In this document: in pieces, positions 1-8,712 of the stretch | Position numbering within the stretch: the stretch's first letter is position 1 | Layout of the letters: the number at the start of each line of letters is the position of its first letter | Source of the DNA: Candidatus Methanocrinis natronophilus | GTDB lineage: Archaea; Halobacteriota; Methanosarcinia; Methanotrichales; Methanotrichaceae | Length of the DNA: 64,000 nt | NCBI GenBank assembly: GCA_029167045.1 | Contig: JARFPK010000005.1 | Coordinates: 16,451-80,450 of the forward strand | Direction of reading: 5' to 3' | The notes under the pieces: model-generated | What the model was told of the DNA's origin: nothing | Database searches by the model: none | Seen by the model: only the letters and a program-made list of their open reading frames with translations | Translations under genes and position numbers: made by a program

Positions 1-275
1 CATCGAGGGACCACGAGGTGGTGAAGGCCGCCCTCGCCAGGGCCAAATACACCATAAAGGCCGGCGAAGTGGTGGTGAGGGACGGAGAAGTGGTGGCCGT
101 CCCCCAGGGGAGTACCTACTGGGTCGATGCCTCCGTCCCGGAGGCGGATGCTGCCAGGGTGAGGGCCGATCTGGTTGAGAAGTTCGCCAAGTACTACAGC
201 ATCCAGATGTCCAACTACATGGTCCAGGACGCTTACGTCACCCGTCCTCGGGTCGTCAGGGCGGGGGTGATCTAG
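1..275 (+). CDS. fwdA: Formylmethanofuran dehydrogenase subunit A, C-terminal end (partial)
   Basis: Reading frame open from the left edge of the window (first full codon at 3) to a TAG at 273-275. The visible ~90 residues end in the typical FwdA/FmdA tail: a beta-rich AxAKYTIKxGEVVVRDGEVV segment followed by a Y-Y-S-I-Q motif near the C-terminus. FwdA is the amidohydrolase-like subunit of the Mo/W enzyme that reduces CO2 to formylmethanofuran, or oxidises the formyl group in reverse. The next gene, fwdC, starts directly after the stop codon, as expected for an fwd operon. The metal ligands and active site lie upstream of the window and cannot be checked. Confidence 0.88.
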   Translation, partial: SRDHEVVKAALARAKYTIKAGEVVVRDGEVVAVPQGSTYWVDASVPEADAARVRADLVEKFAKYYSIQMSNYMVQDAYVTRPRVVRAGVI

Positions 276-1055
276 ATGAGGAATATAGTCATCAGGCCAC
301 GTCGACATTTCAGGGTCCCTGTGGAGGCGGAGAGGATAACCCCTGATCTCTTCGCCCCCCTATCGATCGAAGAGATCAGGAGCCTGGAGGTATGGGAAGG
401 GAATAGAAGAGTGGCCCTCTCAGAGCTCTTCGATATCTCCGGAGATGAAGGGCCGGGAAGGGCTGAAGAGACGCAGATCAGCCTCTCCGGCGACTTCTCG
501 CGGGTTAAGCGGGTCGGCGAGAAGATGACCTGCGGAAGGATCTCCGTAGCGGGGGACGTCGGGATGCATGCCGGAAACGGGATGGCCGCCGGCGAGATCC
601 TCGTCGATGGGAACGCCGGCGACTGGCTCGGCAGGGAGATGCGGGGCGGCAGTATCAAGGTCCTGGGAGACGCTGGCGATTACGTCGGCGCCGGGTACCG
701 GGGCGAAAGCTGCGGTATGCGCGGCGGCGAGATCCTGATCGATGGGAACGCCGGCGATTATCTCGGCGAGCACCTCTGCGGCGGAGCGATCACCGTATTG
801 GGGGATGTGGGGGACTTTCCGGGGATAGCTAACAGGGGCGGGGCGATCGTCATCGGGGGAGACGCCCACCTCCCGGGAGCCGAGATGGCTAGCGGGACCA
901 TCACCGTCGGGGGAAGGGCGAGGGTCCTCCCGTCATACCAGTACGTAGAGACGGTGGAGATCGAGGGGCTCCGCTTCAAGAAGTTTTTGGGAGACCTGGT
1001 GGAAGAAGGAAAGGGCGAGCTGTACGCCGCGTCCGTCGAGGAGGGGCGAGGGTGA
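276..1055 (+). CDS. fwdC: Formylmethanofuran dehydrogenase subunit C
   Basis: 259 residues, starting at the ATG immediately after the fwdA stop, so the two are translationally linked. From about residue 85 it is built of repeated G-D-A-G-D-x-x-G units (for example GNAGDWLG, GDAGDYVG, GNAGDYLG), the GXGXG right-handed beta-helix fold shared with the C-terminal domain of glutamate synthase. In formylmethanofuran dehydrogenase this subunit is structural and packs against the FwdA and FwdB catalytic subunits. Length is normal for the family. No fwdD/B genes follow; they may lie upstream. Confidence 0.93.
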   Translation: MRNIVIRPRRHFRVPVEAERITPDLFAPLSIEEIRSLEVWEGNRRVALSELFDISGDEGPGRAEETQISLSGDFSRVKRVGEKMTCGRISVAGDVGMHAGNGMAAGEILVDGNAGDWLGREMRGGSIKVLGDAGDYVGAGYRGESCGMRGGEILIDGNAGDYLGEHLCGGAITVLGDVGDFPGIANRGGAIVIGGDAHLPGAEMASGTITVGGRARVLPSYQYVETVEIEGLRFKKFLGDLVEEGKGELYAASVEEGRG

Positions 1056-1125
1056 CAGTCAGCTTGATAAGTGAGTACCTATCTAGGTCGGTAGAGATAC
1101 CAGGATCATTCTGAGGGGATTTGAA

Positions 1126-2268
1126 TTGATCGACCGGAGCAAAATTTTAGAGATATTGGAGGGGTACGACCTCGACGACCCTATGATCGGGGTCGTAGCC
1201 TCCCACTCAGCCCTCGACACCTGTGACGGGGCCGTTGAGGAGGGCTTTCGGACCCTGGCGATATGCCAGAAGGGGAGGGAGAAGACCTACGCCAAGTACT
1301 TCAGGACGAACAGGGTCAACGGCAGGGTCGCGACCGGCGTCGTGGACGAGGTCAGGATCCTGAACAGGTTCACCGACCTTCTCAGGGGAGAGCAGCAGGA
1401 TGCCCTCTTATCCAAGAGCGTCCTCTTCGTCCCCAACCGGTCCTTCACATCCTACTGCGGCATCGACTCGGTAGAAGACGAGTTCGAGGTACCCCTCCTG
1501 GGGAGCAGAAACCTCCTCCGCTCCGAGGAGAGGGGTGAGGAGCAGGACTACTACTGGATCCTGGAGAAGGCAGGCCTCCCCTTCCCCGAGACGGTGGAGC
1601 CGGAGGAAATCGACGAGCTGGTGATGGTGAAGCTTCCCCATGCCGTCAAGACCCTGGAGCGGGGCTTCTTCACCGCCGCGAGCAGCGAGGAGTACCGGGA
1701 GAAGTCGGACCGGCTCCTGGAACAGGGGGTGATCGACCAGGACGGCCTCGACCTCGCCCGGATAGAGAGGTACGTCATCGGACCCGTCTTCAACCTCGAC
1801 CTATTCTACTCTCCTATCCTCGATCAGATAGAGCTCCTCGGGATCGACTGGCGGTTTGAGTCCTCCCTCGACGGCCACGTCCGGCTCCCCGCCCCCCAGC
1901 AGCTCACCCTCAACGACGCCCAGATAAGCCCCGAGTACACCGTCTGCGGCCACAACTCCGCCACCCTCCGGGAGTCCCTTCTGGAGACGGCCTTCGACCT
2001 CGCCGAGAAGTACGTCGAGGCTACGAAAGAGCATTACAGCCCCGGGATCATAGGCCCCTTCTGCCTCCAGACCTGCGTCGACAAAGACCTCAACTTCTCG
2101 ATATACGACGTCGCCCCCCGGATCGGCGGCGGCACCAACGTCCACATGGCCGTCGGCCACCCCTACGGAAACGCCCTCTGGAGGACGAGGATGAGCACCG
2201 GAAGAAGGCTGATGAGGGAGGTCAGGATAGCCCTGGAAGAGGACGCCCTCGACAAGATAGTGACCTGA
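1126..2268 (+). CDS. purP: 5-formaminoimidazole-4-carboxamide ribonucleotide synthetase (FAICAR synthetase)
   Basis: 380 residues with the archaeal PurP signature: N-terminal IGVVASHSALD, then GFRTLAICQKGRE, and a C-terminal ATP-grasp portion ending in DVAPRIGGGTNVHMAVGHPY. PurP makes FAICAR from AICAR, formate and ATP in archaeal purine synthesis, replacing the bacterial folate-dependent step. The start is a TTG at 1126; an in-frame ATG would remove conserved sequence. It follows fwdC by 70 bp, a gap long enough to hold its own promoter. Use of free formate makes its presence near formyl-carrier genes sensible, but the link is only positional. Confidence 0.93.
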   Translation: MIDRSKILEILEGYDLDDPMIGVVASHSALDTCDGAVEEGFRTLAICQKGREKTYAKYFRTNRVNGRVATGVVDEVRILNRFTDLLRGEQQDALLSKSVLFVPNRSFTSYCGIDSVEDEFEVPLLGSRNLLRSEERGEEQDYYWILEKAGLPFPETVEPEEIDELVMVKLPHAVKTLERGFFTAASSEEYREKSDRLLEQGVIDQDGLDLARIERYVIGPVFNLDLFYSPILDQIELLGIDWRFESSLDGHVRLPAPQQLTLNDAQISPEYTVCGHNSATLRESLLETAFDLAEKYVEATKEHYSPGIIGPFCLQTCVDKDLNFSIYDVAPRIGGGTNVHMAVGHPYGNALWRTRMSTGRRLMREVRIALEEDALDKIVT

Positions 2269-2290
2269 ACGCTGCCATAATAAAACGAAG

Positions 2291-2716
2291 ATGACCGAGA
2301 TGGAATTCGTCATGGACGGCCTTCCCAAGAAGGCGAGAAAGGCGCTGGAGAAGCTGCAGCGGGCTGGAGAGGTCCCCGTCATCGTCTATCCCGCCGTCCC
2401 CAGGAGGTACCAGAGCGAGAAGGAGGTAGCCCTCGCCAGGGTCGGGGCCTTCGACGAGGAGAAGATCGGAAGCTGGATCGTGGTGACGGAGAGGGAGGTC
2501 GTCTTCGTCCGCCCCGGCCTTCTCCGGGAGCGGGTCGACCGGTTTTCCCTATCGGAGATGACGGGGATAGAGTACGTCAACGAGTTTCAGGACAACACCT
2601 TGAAGATCCGGATCGGTGACGCCGCCGAAACGGTCCGGTTCTACCACGAGATCGATGGGGTAAGGTTCTTCAGGCACATAAAAGGCGTCATCGATGAGAT
2701 GCAATCGAAGAAATAA
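2291..2716 (+). CDS. PH-domain-like protein of unknown function
   Basis: 141 residues beginning at ATG 2291, 22 bp after purP. A charged helical N-terminus (KKARKALEKLQRAGE) is followed by an alternating beta pattern (GSWIVVTEREVVFVRPGLL, then MTGIEYVNEFQDN) that resembles bacterial/archaeal PH-like domains of the YokE/bPH type. No catalytic motif and no membrane segment. It may be cotranscribed with purP, but nothing ties its function to purine synthesis. Assignment to the PH-like fold is by pattern only. Confidence 0.72.
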   Translation: MTEMEFVMDGLPKKARKALEKLQRAGEVPVIVYPAVPRRYQSEKEVALARVGAFDEEKIGSWIVVTEREVVFVRPGLLRERVDRFSLSEMTGIEYVNEFQDNTLKIRIGDAAETVRFYHEIDGVRFFRHIKGVIDEMQSKK

Positions 2717-2728
2717 AAGTTTGAAAGT

Positions 2729-2824
2729 TTAACGACGGCGCTTATATCTTTTTTTGAGGAACGAGACCATCCGACCCAGGCCGATCAGGGCCAGCGCCTT
2801 TAGGATCTTCTTGGTAAAAGCCAT
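2729..2824 (-). CDS. Very short cationic protein (31 aa)
   Basis: An ORF on the minus strand: ATG at 2824, TAA at 2729. The predicted peptide starts MAFTKKILKALALIGLGRM, has a short hydrophobic stretch and ends in KKRYKRRR. A GGTGAT ribosome site lies 5 bp before the ATG (plus-strand atcacc at 2830-2835), which supports translation. It is the second of two small genes on this strand (see 2863-2994) and could be cotranscribed with it. The amphipathic-plus-arginine-tail character suggests a membrane- or nucleic-acid-associated peptide; that is inference and no family is recognised. Confidence 0.5.
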   Translation of the reverse strand: MAFTKKILKALALIGLGRMVSFLKKRYKRRR

Positions 2825-2862
2825 GTAAATATCACCGACCCGCCTCTATACCATAAGCCGCC

Positions 2863-2994
2863 TCATCTCTTTACGACTACCACCTTCATGCTGGCAGGCT
2901 CTGAGGCTGGCTCGCCCTCTTCTTTGACCTTTTCGGCCCTTTCTACAACATCTCCTTCGACGACGTTCCGATTCGATCCGGCTTTTCGTCCCAT
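2863..2994 (-). CDS. Small hypothetical protein (43 aa)
   Basis: Minus-strand ORF with ATG at 2994 and TGA at 2863. The peptide is highly charged in the middle (VVERAEKVKEEGEPASEP) and ends in a short beta-like stretch MKVVVVKR. A TATA-like box sits about 24 bp upstream of the ATG with no room for a Shine-Dalgarno site, so the mRNA would be leaderless or nearly so. The gene for a 31-aa basic peptide follows 38 bp downstream. No homology recognised; supported by promoter placement and codon composition only. Confidence 0.45.
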   Translation of the reverse strand: MGRKAGSNRNVVEGDVVERAEKVKEEGEPASEPASMKVVVVKR

Positions 2995-3017
2995 ACCCAG
3001 ATAACTATCTCCTGCAT

Positions 3018-3027
3018 CTATTTAATT
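3018..3027 (-). promoter_or_regulatory. TATA-like box for the two small minus-strand genes
   Basis: On the minus strand this reads AATTAAATAG, 24 bp before the ATG at 2994. Archaeal transcription usually starts about 22-27 bp after the TATA box, so the start would fall at the initiation codon and give a leaderless message. Confidence 0.4.
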
Positions 3028-3256
3028 ATTCTCTATTCCGGGATAGATCTGCAAGGCACATTTACGGTTCCTGAGGATAGGAGAGGTCCGCTTTATCGGC
3101 TCTCCAAAATAGCAGATCTCAGAGACGGTCATTTAGGAAGAGGCGGGCCAAAGCGAAAAAATGTTAAAGAAGTTAAGTGGACAGACCCGGATTCGGTCAC
3201 TGTTTTACGGGTAAGGCTGTATGCACTTGCGTATCAATTCCATATCGGTGACTTAA

Positions 3257-3805
3257 TTGGTCAAACCCGATAGATCGAGGTATGTTTGGCTCTACCTCCC
3301 ATCCAAAGCTGATAAAGAGAGATGGCAGGCTTTGGCGGACGAAGCCAAGTCTCCTTTTTCCAGATTCGTTATCGAGATAGTTGAGAGCACCTTGGCGGAG
3401 GACGAAGAGCTTCGTCCTCGTCGCGAAATGGTGAATGAACTGGAATCTGTAAAGAATGAGAACAAGAAACTTCGTGATGATCTGCACCAGAAAGACATCG
3501 TTATAGATAGGTACGAATCCGAATTGAAGCGCTATAGAAACGAAGTCTTCCTCAGCTCTAATTTCGAAGGTATTCGCCGCTACAGCAAAGAGTTAGTGGA
3601 TATCTTAAAATCTGGAAATTACGTGGACAGCTACCGCCTCCTGGAAGCCCTGAATATCGATCCTAGGGAGTCGGAGCAGATCCAGGCAGTATCCCACCAA
3701 CTCGAAGAGCTTGAAGAGTACGAGATGATAAAACCAGAGGGTCGAGGATGGCGATGGATAGGTCAATTGAAGGATTTCTTCAGGACTGCGCCATCCGGGG
3801 GATGA
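3257..3805 (+). CDS. Ribbon-helix-helix / coiled-coil / winged-helix protein next to an integrase
   Basis: 182 residues from TTG 3257, with GGTGA 5-6 bp upstream. Three parts can be seen: an N-terminal ~45 residues resembling an RHH-type DNA-binding segment (YVWLYLPSKADKERW, then SPFSRFVIEIVE); a charged coiled coil at about 60-100 (ENKKLRDDLHQKDIVIDRYE); and a C-terminal ~70 residues like a small winged helix (SYRLLEALNID, EEYEMIKPEGRGWRWIG). It lies 80 bp before a broken tyrosine recombinase, and proteins of this build are often found beside such recombinases in Methanosarcinales. A DNA-binding accessory role is inferred. Confidence 0.65.
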   Translation: MVKPDRSRYVWLYLPSKADKERWQALADEAKSPFSRFVIEIVESTLAEDEELRPRREMVNELESVKNENKKLRDDLHQKDIVIDRYESELKRYRNEVFLSSNFEGIRRYSKELVDILKSGNYVDSYRLLEALNIDPRESEQIQAVSHQLEELEEYEMIKPEGRGWRWIGQLKDFFRTAPSGG

Positions 3806-3884
3806 CAAAGAGATCTGTTGGATCGTATCGTTCCAGCCTAAAAAAAACTTCGTAGTCAGCATCGTTGAAGTAATCCGGGTTGGT

Positions 3885-4207
3885 ATGAATCTTAAGGATG
3901 ATCCTGCATTATTCCTGAATGCATATGGTGGTCGGCTAAACGACAACGGTATTTACGGTGCTGTGGTCAAGGCAGCTGAGAGGGTGGGTCTGCATGATCC
4001 GAAGTCTGATAGACTGGAAGACCACTTTACCCCACACTGCTGCCGCTACTGGTTCACCACCCACCTCCGACGGGGGGGATGCCCCGCGAATTCATCCAGG
4101 AGCCGCGCGGAGATTCTAGGAGGGAGACCATAGAAATCTATGATCATATCGATGAAAAAGAACTTCGCGAAAGCTACCTCGCCCACATACCACAGATTGG
4201 GATATAG
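3885..4207 (+). pseudogene. Tyrosine recombinase (integrase) C-terminal remnant, frameshifted
   Basis: Only the catalytic C-terminal third of a phage-type integrase remains. The first frame gives LFLNAYGGRLNDNGI and HFTPHCCRYWFTTHLRR, carrying the HxxxR box. A shift inside the G-run at 4072-4078 is needed to reach the second frame, which continues MPREFIQEPRGDSRRET and IEIYDHIDEKEL with the nucleophilic tyrosine, ending at TAG 4205-4207. The core-binding and N-terminal domains are missing. It is therefore a dead relic of an integrated element; the preceding gene is its probable partner. Confidence 0.75.
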
Positions 4208-4474
4208 GCGATCTTAGGCCTTTCCCCCATCCCCCCTCTTCTTTTCTGGGTCTAACCATTCGACTGTCTATCCCTCCTCGAACATAGGGTCTCCCCAAGA
4301 AAGCCTGGATCGCAGAGCATCTATAGAATAGATGCATATTTCGTAGGTCGTGAAGGTATCTCTGGGCAGGATGGCGATCAGCTTCCCTGCCATTTATATA
4401 ACGCCTCGATATTCAAAGCTCTACGTAGATCCTGGAGGATCTTATTTCAGAGGTATTAGAAGAGAGGTCTTAGA

Positions 4475-4690
4475 CTATAATCGAGGCTCGGATACTCCAG
4501 CAGCTATGGAGTAGGACGTCCCTAGAATTGGCAGCAGGATTGCTCCGATGACGAGGCCGATGTGGCTGGAGCCTTAGTCGAAGAATCTAACGCCTGCATA
4601 TCTGATGACGCTCCCGGTCAGTATCGAGATCGCCATCTCGATGCCGCCGGATGCGACCTTGAGCGGCTGATCTAGGTTCTCTATCTTCAT
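4475..4690 (-). pseudogene. Small membrane-protein remnant with an in-frame TAA
   Basis: On the minus strand an ATG at 4690 opens a frame of 38 codons (MKIENLDQPLKVASGG ... VRFFD) that stops at TAA 4574-4576, then continues in the same frame as GSSHIGLVIGAILLPILGTS to TAG 4475-4477. The continuing frame codes a clear hydrophobic segment, which suggests one ~71-residue protein inactivated by a stop codon. TAA is not a pyrrolysine codon, so recoding is unlikely. No family recognised. Confidence 0.35.
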
Positions 4691-4778
4691 CTCTAACGGT
4701 CCAATTCTTCTCAAGTGATCCGGTCATGACCCAAATCGCTCGCCACATTTATCTAATATTTCCTACCAGCCATATGTT

Positions 4779-4931
4779 ATGAGGCGAAACGAGGCGCTAC
4801 GAGAGGCGCTACGAGAGAACCCCTATCTTCGCTTGAGGTACACCATCCTCTCCGCCGTACTGCTGGTGGCGATTGTAGCGTTCATGACTTTGATTATCCT
4901 TGTTATACGCCTTCTTATTCTGACGCCATAG
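4779..4931 (+). CDS. Small single-pass membrane protein (50 aa)
   Basis: ATG 4779 to TAG 4931. The N-terminus is charged and carries a duplicated 12-bp unit (gaggcgctacga twice, giving EALREALRE). It is followed by a ~27-residue hydrophobic helix (LLVAIVAFMTLIILVIRLL) and almost nothing after it. An AT-rich TATA-like stretch (4747-4762) precedes the gene. There is no recognisable family; the membrane segment and the promoter are the support. Confidence 0.42.
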   Translation: MRRNEALREALRENPYLRLRYTILSAVLLVAIVAFMTLIILVIRLLILTP

Positions 4932-5224
4932 GTTATCTACGAATCGATCCTTGGGTCAGATATCTCAGCGGTAGCCCCGGGCGAAAGAGCCGGAGATGAT
5001 CTGCAGCCATCTCTTTGTAGAGACGTTCAGGTTCAGACTTCTAGATACTGGCAGCAGTCGCCGACGTTGCGGTCTTTGCTGCTCCATTCTCTCGCTTTCT
5101 TTTATCCTAAGCTCCCCATGATTTACGCATATCAAGATGATTTTCGCTTCCATCTAACGCAATCTTTTAATAGTATTATGTGCCTAAATATGCATATGAA
5201 ATCGTTCACTCGCATCAAAAGATG

Positions 5225-5438
5225 GGCTCCTCGCTGTTTACTTTGCGTAAACTTAAGGGGCCGCAGATCCGGTAGTTCGGTCTTCACGACTTCGTAATCT
5301 CCTTAAATCAGAACCTTCATTAGATGTATCGCTGCCTTCCGCCCTATTGACATGACTTATGGCAGGCATTAGGCATTTGTATGATTGAGATTGATGATCG
5401 CTATCCTGAAGTTACCCACACGGAACTAGCGACGAGCC
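5225..5438. mobile_element. MITE-like dispersed element, copy 1 of 3
   Basis: A 214-bp unit bounded by imperfect inverted repeats: the left end starts ggctcctcgctgttt and the right end, reverse-complemented, reads ggctcgtcgctagtt. Its inside matches copy 2 (13206-13413) along most of its length, for example gggccgcagatcc and tagatgtatcgctgcc, and shares its right end with copy 3 (38886-39091). It has no transposase. Ends of the GGCTCTTCGC type resemble ISL3-family termini, so a non-autonomous derivative is inferred. No clear target duplication is visible. Confidence 0.7.
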
Positions 5439-5900
5439 TCTTTTTTGGATGCGTACCGAATTTTCAGTATTTTTCGGACTCCATTAAATTCCACATCTTT
5501 ATCAGAATCCGTGGATAAATACTTTTTATTAGTCATCAACTTCCAATTTATATTAATAAGATTAGATAGGCCTAGCTTCACTAACGACCCGTCGCTGGGA
5601 AATGCCCCCAACACTTTCGATTTCCTTGGCTATGCCCAATTATTACGAGACAAAAGAGGTCAAGACTATAGTGCGCATCTCTTTTCCAGTACCTACCCCT
5701 TGTGCATAACTTTAAAAAATTTTATAGCGGGATTGTAGGCTTGGCGCATACTTTAGAGATGTGTACACCGTTGATTGTTATTGATATTGCAGGGTTGCAT
5801 AGTTTCAATCGACACAATCCAGGGGAATCTAATCATTCAGAATTGGGTCCAACACATTTATTACTAAATAAGACTACAATCATCTTAATAGGTGATAATT
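5439..5900. other. AT-rich intergenic stretch upstream of nikR; no gene recognised
   Basis: About 460 bp without a credible gene: ORFs here have no start signals and no family resemblance. The last ~60 bp (tttattactaaataag region near 5857-5872, then ggtgat at 5891-5896) supply the likely promoter and ribosome site for nikR. A NikR operator could lie here, but no convincing palindrome was identified by eye. Confidence 0.4.
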
Positions 5901-6323
5901 ATGGAACAGGAACTGACGAGAATTGGCATGTCTCTACCGGAATCGCTCTTAACCAAGTTCGACGGCATCATCGAGCAGAGGGGCTATTCCTCTAGGTCTG
6001 AGGGTATCAGGGACGCCATCAGAAACTACATAATTCACTATGAGTGGATGAGCGACGTTAAGGGTGACCGGCTTGGTATAATCACCATGGTCTACTCCCA
6101 TAACGAGCGTGGGCTAGTGAACTCCTTGACCAACATCCAGCACGAATTCACAAATATTATCCATTCTGCCCTTCACGTCCACCTCGATCATGAGAACTGC
6201 CTGGAGATCATTGCTCTCAGGGGCGAGGGTCAGGATGTCAAGAAGGCAGCGGAGAAGATGATGGCGCTGAAAGGTGTCAAGCATGTCAAATTAACCACCA
6301 CATCCATCGGCAACGAACTCTGA
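5901..6323 (+). CDS. nikR: Nickel-responsive transcriptional regulator NikR
   Basis: 140 residues. The N-terminal ribbon-helix-helix ([17 protein letters not shown], then [14 protein letters not shown]) binds DNA. The C-terminal ACT-like domain carries the nickel-ligand motif [11 protein letters not shown] (two His and a Cys, with a further His upstream near HSAL). NikR represses nickel uptake genes when Ni is plentiful; methanogens need Ni for F430 and CO dehydrogenase. I chose ATG 5901 over the in-frame GTG at 5892 because that GTG is part of the GGTGAT ribosome site. No nickel transporter is adjacent, though a broken metal/corrinoid-type substrate-binding gene lies 0.5 kb away. Confidence 0.93.
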   Translation: MEQELTRIGMSLPESLLTKFDGIIEQRGYSSRSEGIRDAIRNYIIHYEWMSDVKGDRLGIITMVYSHNERGLVNSLTNIQHEFTNIIHSALHVHLDHENCLEIIALRGEGQDVKKAAEKMMALKGVKHVKLTTTSIGNEL

Positions 6324-6412
6324 CTATCCCTGTGCCGGATAACTTGGAGAAAAGAGGCTTCGAGATTAGCACTGACCCACAGTAAAATTCCGCAACGATA
6401 CCAACCACGTTA

Positions 6413-6679
6413 TCACGACTTGATGCTTTTGGTTATCGGAGCCTCTTCACAGGGCTCCTCAGTATTTGGCCTAGGGCATACGCCCTCGTAATCGCAATTG
6501 GTGCAGTTGGAGGAGATGTTCATTATGCCCTTTCTTATGTTGCTTCCAGCTTCAATTGCCCGTCTTTCGAGATCTATCAGGAGATCTAAGCGGATAGTTC
6601 TCCTGTCTTCGCTGCCGCTGCTGGAGAGGAAAAATTCCAGGGGACAGGTAGCGGATATCCAGCATAGGACCCCCCCCAA
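6413..6679 (-). CDS. Possible small cysteine-containing protein or gene remnant
   Basis: Minus-strand frame of up to 88 codons. The C-terminal half looks protein-like: LLIDLERRAIEAGSNIRKG, then SSNCTNCDYEGVCPRPNTEEPC with four cysteines that could bind a metal. The N-terminal half, next to a run of eight C at 6669-6676, is unconvincing, so the true gene may be shorter or frameshifted. No family recognised. Confidence 0.3.
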   Translation of the reverse strand: MGGVLCWISATCPLEFFLSSSGSEDRRTIRLDLLIDLERRAIEAGSNIRKGIMNISSNCTNCDYEGVCPRPNTEEPCEEAPITKSIKS

Positions 6680-6858
6680 GGATTCAAGTAGAGATTTTTA
6701 ACATAGTCTGATTAAAAATGGGGTGGAGGGCCCCCAACCCTGACCATAGACCCGGCCCTAGAGTACCGTTTCTTCCCTCCATGTTCAGGAGGCCAGATTG
6801 ATCAAAAGGAGGGATAAGAAGATCCCTTACCCAGATCAATCGGAATGGTCGGGATCAC

Positions 6859-8144
6859 TCATGCCACTGCCGGATAGTAGTAGGTGTTCTTGTTAGCGAC
6901 CTCCTTTGAGATCCCCATCAAATCCAGATACTCCAGGTGGGCCTCACTCGGGTTCAGGTCGTCGAAGATATCCGGATAGAACCATTTCGCCAGTAGGAGT
7001 AGCGCCGACGGATAGTTGGGGGTGATGGCGTAATCGTTGGTGATAATGTAGACCCGGTCGTTCTTTACTGCGTCAACCGCGTCAAAACCCGGAAGGGTTT
7101 TTTTTTTAATCTGATCGGAGCAGGCCCGCAGGTGGGAGTCATCCTCGTCATCATAGGGCCTCAACCAACCTGCCATCGCCCTCCCTACGATCACTTCTGG
7201 GTTTTAGCTCAAGGACCCACTCCGTCTCCATCTCGCCGTACTCACTTTCTCCATCTCCTCTGTAGAGCGAAGGGTGGCCTGCGGCGATGTTCACCCCGCC
7301 CGCCAGTTCAATGAGGTTTGAAGCGGGATGGTCCTTTCCGATGACCGTCCTGGATTATATCGTATCGGAGGTGGACTCCAGGTAGACCCTTACCCTCTCC
7401 CTCTGGGGGATCTCGGAGATTCTGGCTTCCACAGGTCCGACGTACCTGTCATGCCACTCCTGGTATCTTACGGCCTCCTCCCTTGCATTCAGGACGTATC
7501 CGAGGATCGATACGCTGTCCCTGATAGAGTCGATCCCACAGGGACCCCCACCGGTGCAATCGAGTCCGAGTATAGGGATCTCCAAGGGTAGCTTTACATA
7601 TAGGTTTTCTTTGTTCGGTATGGTGTGGGCTATTATCAGGCCAGGATCCACGGATATGACCGCCTAGATGTCCACTTAGGCAATGGTTCCGATGTTCTTC
7701 GTCTTGCTTATCTTCGGGAACCTATTGCCTTGTGTTTTGAAGGTCTCTCTTACCCCGACCACCTGCTCTCAAGCTCCGAGGATCTGGAGGATCTCGGCGC
7801 ACTGGTGGTTGTAGATGACGATCCTTTCCACAGGCACCTTTACTGTAACGGCGTTCCCTTCGGAATCGATCACACTGATCTCGGGTGGCGTCCCTCTGAT
7901 GATCTCCTCTATCAGTCGTATGTCCTCTTCGTCGACCTTACCATCGCCGTTGACATCGGCCAGATCCGTCATCCTTTCTGTCCCGGCCATGATGGCGCGG
8001 GCGTATTCGATATCTCTCTCGTCTATGATATCGTCCATGTTAGCGTTGCCGTAGACGTTTAGGGAGAAATAGGGAGAAATCGGCTGCCGATATCCCTACC
8101 ATCAGGCATAGTGCCAAGATTGATGCCAGCATCTTCTCTTTCAT
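6859..8144 (-). pseudogene. ABC transporter substrate-binding protein with dockerin-type repeat, multiply frameshifted
   Basis: Reads from a signal peptide at ATG 8144 (MKEKMLASILALCLMVGISA) through a dockerin/EF-hand segment (DVNGDGKVDEEDIRLIEEI), into a periplasmic binding protein fold of the iron/corrinoid type (VPVERIVIYNHQCAEILQILGA; later VKNDRVYIITNDYAITPNYP), and ends at 6859. At least four frames are needed. The first break is caused by a 10-bp tandem duplication (atttctccct twice, near 8060-8080) just after the signal peptide. Other breaks lie around 7660-7770 and 7195-7355. No permease or ATPase gene is adjacent. Clearly a dead gene for a surface binding protein. Confidence 0.78.
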
Positions 8145-8329
8145 AGCCTATTCTCCTTCTTACCCTTCTTCTATACTCTTATATCCTTCAAGCCCAGTTT
8201 AAGGGAATCTTCTCATAAATAGTAATATTCTACATGCAAGAATTCTTCTTTTTTGCTATAAAAAGATTGTTAGATAAAAGTATATGAGAATTAGTGCAAT
8301 AATTGTAGCTTAAAGAAGTGATATCATCG

Positions 8330-8598
8330 TCGCATAAAACCCCTACAATCTTGCGTCATCCCTAAGTCGGGAATCGCCGCTAATAGGTCGTAGCCTTCTT
8401 GTCCTTTACCTTCTTGATCCAGGATTGGACCTGTAGCTCTCCAGGAGCATTGTAAAAGATGTTGTTGATCTCCACAGTGTCGAAGAACTGGGCGTATTAG
8501 GCGAGCCACTCTCCCTTCTTCTTAGCCAGTCCCATGGGGTAGAAGCGACCCACCCAGTCGTCATAGGACCTGCTGCTGCAACCTACCAGTATGGTCAT
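8330..8598 (-). pseudogene. DUF72 (YecE-like) protein, N-terminal remnant
   Basis: From ATG 8598 on the minus strand the frame reads MTILVGCSSRSYDDWVGRF, then YPMGLAKKKGEWLA, an in-frame TAA, and YAQFFDTVEINNIFYNAP and QVQSWIKKVKDKKGY. This is the start of the DUF72 TIM-barrel family (usual form VGCSGWSYxxW...Y...F.TVEIN.TFY). The rest of the ~240-residue protein is missing or scrambled. A broken gene of unknown biochemical role. Confidence 0.7.
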
Positions 8599-8712
8599 CG
8601 CGGATCTCCGTTGCATATCCTGCTGGAGTCTATCCTTCCTGGATCAGCGTTTCCACTTGATGGTGTCTCCCTTTATCTTCAATACACCACTCTTTTCCAG
8701 CGATTTCGCGAT

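Noticed and set aside
4268..4393. 41-codon minus-strand ORF after a TATA-like sequence
   Set aside because: The TATA-like site is only a few bases from the ATG, no ribosome site, no protein-like features.
4574..4576. Pyrrolysine-type recoding in the membrane-protein relic
   Set aside because: The codon is TAA, not TAG, and the surrounding region is decayed.
5445..5995. Three ~97-codon plus-strand frames upstream of nikR
   Set aside because: AT-driven open frames; one overlaps nikR in a wrong frame.
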